DNA from: JALORV01 sp963703945
GTDB taxonomy: Bacteria > Pseudomonadota > Gammaproteobacteria > Burkholderiales > Burkholderiaceae_F
Length of the DNA: 64,000 nt
NCBI GenBank assembly: GCA_963703945.1
Contig: CAVPGM010000025.1
Coordinates: 124,001-188,000, forward strand
Reading direction: 5' to 3'
The position numbers were made by a program, and so were the translations under genes. The notes under the pieces were generated by a model, which had not been told where the DNA came from, searched no databases, and saw only the letters and a program-made list of their open reading frames with translations. Positions 62,158 through 64,000 of the stretch are shown piece by piece. Each line of letters begins with the position of its first letter. Position 1 is the stretch's first letter.

Positions 62158-64000
62158 ATGAGTGACGATCGAATCACACTGCCGCCCGCGAGCGCAAAGC
62201 GCACCAACATGACATGCCACTTCTGCATCGTCGGGTGCGGTTACCACGTCTATTCGTGGCCGGAGGGCCAGGAAGGCGGCCGCGCGCCCGAGCAGAACGC
62301 GCTGAAGCTGGATTACAGGAAGCAGCTACCGCCTCTTACGGTGATCTTGACACCGGCCATGACCAACGTCGTGACGGACCGCGACGGCACGCGTCGCAAC
62401 ATCATGATCGTCCCCGACAAGGCATGCGTCGTGAACAGCGGCCTGTCGTCCACACGGGGCGGGAAGATGGCCTCCTACATGTACACGGCGGACGGCATCG
62501 GCAAGGAAAGGCTGCGCTATCCGATGCTGTACGCGGGCGACCAGTGGGTCCAGACCAACTGGGACACCGCGATGGCGCTGTACGCCGGCGTCCTCAAGCG
62601 CACGCTCGACAAGGACGGACCGAGCGGCATCGTGTTCTCCGCGTTCGACCATGGCGGCGCCGGTGGCGGCTTCGAGAACACCTGGGGCAGCGGCAAGCTG
62701 ATGTTCACGGCATTGCAGACCCCGATGGTCCGCATTCATAACCGCCCCGCCTACAACTCCGAGTGTCACGCCACTCGCGAGATGGGGGTCGGCGAGTTGA
62801 ACAACTCTTACGAGGACGCGCAGCTGGCCGACGTCATCGTGGCGGTCGGCACGAACGCCTACGAGACGCAGACGAACTACTTCCTGAACCACTGGGTGCC
62901 GAATCTGCAGGGCGCGACGGCAGACAAGAAGAAGAAGCGTTTCCCTGGAGAAGCGACGCCGAAGACCCGGCTGATCGTCGTCGATCCTCGCCGCACCACG
63001 ACGGTCGCGATCGCGGAGCAGGTTGCCGGCAAGGACAATGTCCTGCATCTCGATATCGAGCCCGGCACGGATATCGCGCTGTTCAACACGCTCTTCACGC
63101 ATGTGGTGGCGCAGGGCTGGGTCGACCGCGAGTTCATCGCCAAGAACACGCAGGGATTCGACGCGGCCATGTCGGCCAACAAGCTGTCGCTGGAGGAGGG
63201 CAGCAAGATCACCGGCATTCCGGTGGCCAAGCTGCAACAGGCCGCAGAGTGGGCCTACAAGCCCAAAGCCGCCGGGCAAGCGACCCGCACGATGCACGCG
63301 TACGAGAAGGGAATCATCTGGGGCAACGACAACTACCTGATCCAGTCGTCGCTGGTCGACCTGGTGCTGGCCACACACAACGTCGGCCGGCGTGGCACCG
63401 GCGTCGTGCGGATGGGCGGACACCAGGAGGGTTACACGCGTCCGCCCTATCCGGGAAATTCCAAGATCTACATCGACCAGGAACTGATCAACGGCAAGGG
63501 CCGGATGATGACCTGGTGGGCCTGCAACAACTTCCAGACCAGCAACAACGCGCAGAAGCTGCGCGAAGTCGTCCTGCGCCGTTCGCAGATCGTCAAGGAA
63601 GCGATGGTCAAGGCCCGTGGTGCCTCGGCAGAGCAGATGGCCGATGTCGTCTACGACGCCACGACCAAGGGTGGACTTGTTCGTCACCAGCATCAACCTG
63701 TATCCGACGATGCTGGTGCAGGCGGCGCACCTGATGCTGCCTTCGACGCACCCCGGTGAAATGAACCTGACGTCGATGAACGGGGAGCGCCGAATGCGGC
63801 TTTCCGAGAAGTTCATGGACGCGCCGGGCACCGCCATGCCGGACTGCCTGATCGCCGCGCGCATCGCCAATACGATGAAGGCGATGTATCAGCGCGAGAA
63901 CAATGCGGCGATGGTGAAACGCTTCGAGGGCTTCGACTGGAAGACGGAAGAAGACGCCTTCAACGATGGCTTCCGCCAGGCGGGTCGTCCGGGCGCGCCC
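62158..64000 (+). CDS. aioA: Arsenite oxidase large molybdopterin subunit (partial at window end, one frameshift)
   Basis: Catalytic subunit oxidising arsenite to arsenate at a bis-MGD molybdenum centre. Start MSDDRITLPPASAKRTNMTC; the [3Fe-4S] ligands are Cys20, Cys23 and Cys27 in CHFCIVGCGY. Diagnostic stretches: VNSGLSSTRGGKMASYMYTA, FDHGGAGGGFENTWGSGKLM, RIHNRPAYNSECHATREMGV and MGGHQEGYTRPPYPG. One inserted A near 63675 breaks the frame; the protein resumes LFVTSINLYPTMLVQAAHLM and LTSMNGERRMRLSEKFMDAP to the window edge. About 614 of an expected ~825 residues are present. Twelve bases separate it from aioB. Confidence 0.96.

Overview
The window is high-GC DNA from a Gram-negative bacterium. 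An outer-membrane efflux channel, Tat-exported Rieske and arsenite-sensing proteins, a class II-like PHA synthase and dense ATGA-type gene overlaps fit a beta- or gammaproteobacterium; nothing here fixes the genus. I see no rRNA, tRNA, insertion sequence or CRISPR array. About half of the genes, mostly long ones, are crossed by single-base frame breaks. Most breaks I could resolve are one-base insertions beside a like base, and the protein resumes unchanged in the next frame. I therefore annotate these as full-span genes that probably carry sequence or assembly errors.

Left part (1-21774, minus strand): one colinear run, porG-porA-porB, a GltD-like/ferredoxin fusion, a malic enzyme, then all 14 complex I genes nuoA-N, with almost every gene overlapping or nearly touching the next. 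A membrane sensor Ser/Thr kinase follows nuoN. The run suggests a chain malate to pyruvate to acetyl-CoA, with reduced ferredoxin/NAD(P)H feeding complex I.

A short divergent region (21775-21995) holds two FNR/ANR-like palindromes. To its right, on the plus strand, lie frdCAB of the Wolinella type, aspartate ammonia-lyase, a Dcu carrier, a DAACS symporter and an amino-acid-binding protein. Together these make a fumarate-respiration module: aspartate to fumarate to succinate, with complex I supplying quinol.

The middle part (30900-53480) is envelope and accessory material: secreted proteins of unknown function, an RND efflux triad, two DUF4105-type proteins, a ZIP metal transporter, a DUF900 hydrolase lipoprotein, PPK2, a SulP permease, a small RRM protein, an OsmB-like lipoprotein, two EF-hand proteins, a GNAT enzyme and a DASS carboxylate transporter. 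Gene remnants occur near 32530 and 41000.

The right part holds a PHA cluster (phaZ, MaoC hydratase, phaC; 53718-57015), a CBS-domain protein with a third FNR-like site upstream, and an arsenite oxidation locus. In that locus aioX-aioS-aioR read leftward and aioB-aioA read rightward from a region with a well-spaced sigma-54 promoter. aioA runs off the right end. The organism is thus predicted to respire flexibly: fumarate respiration with reduced carbon, arsenite as extra electron donor, and PHA and polyphosphate as stores.
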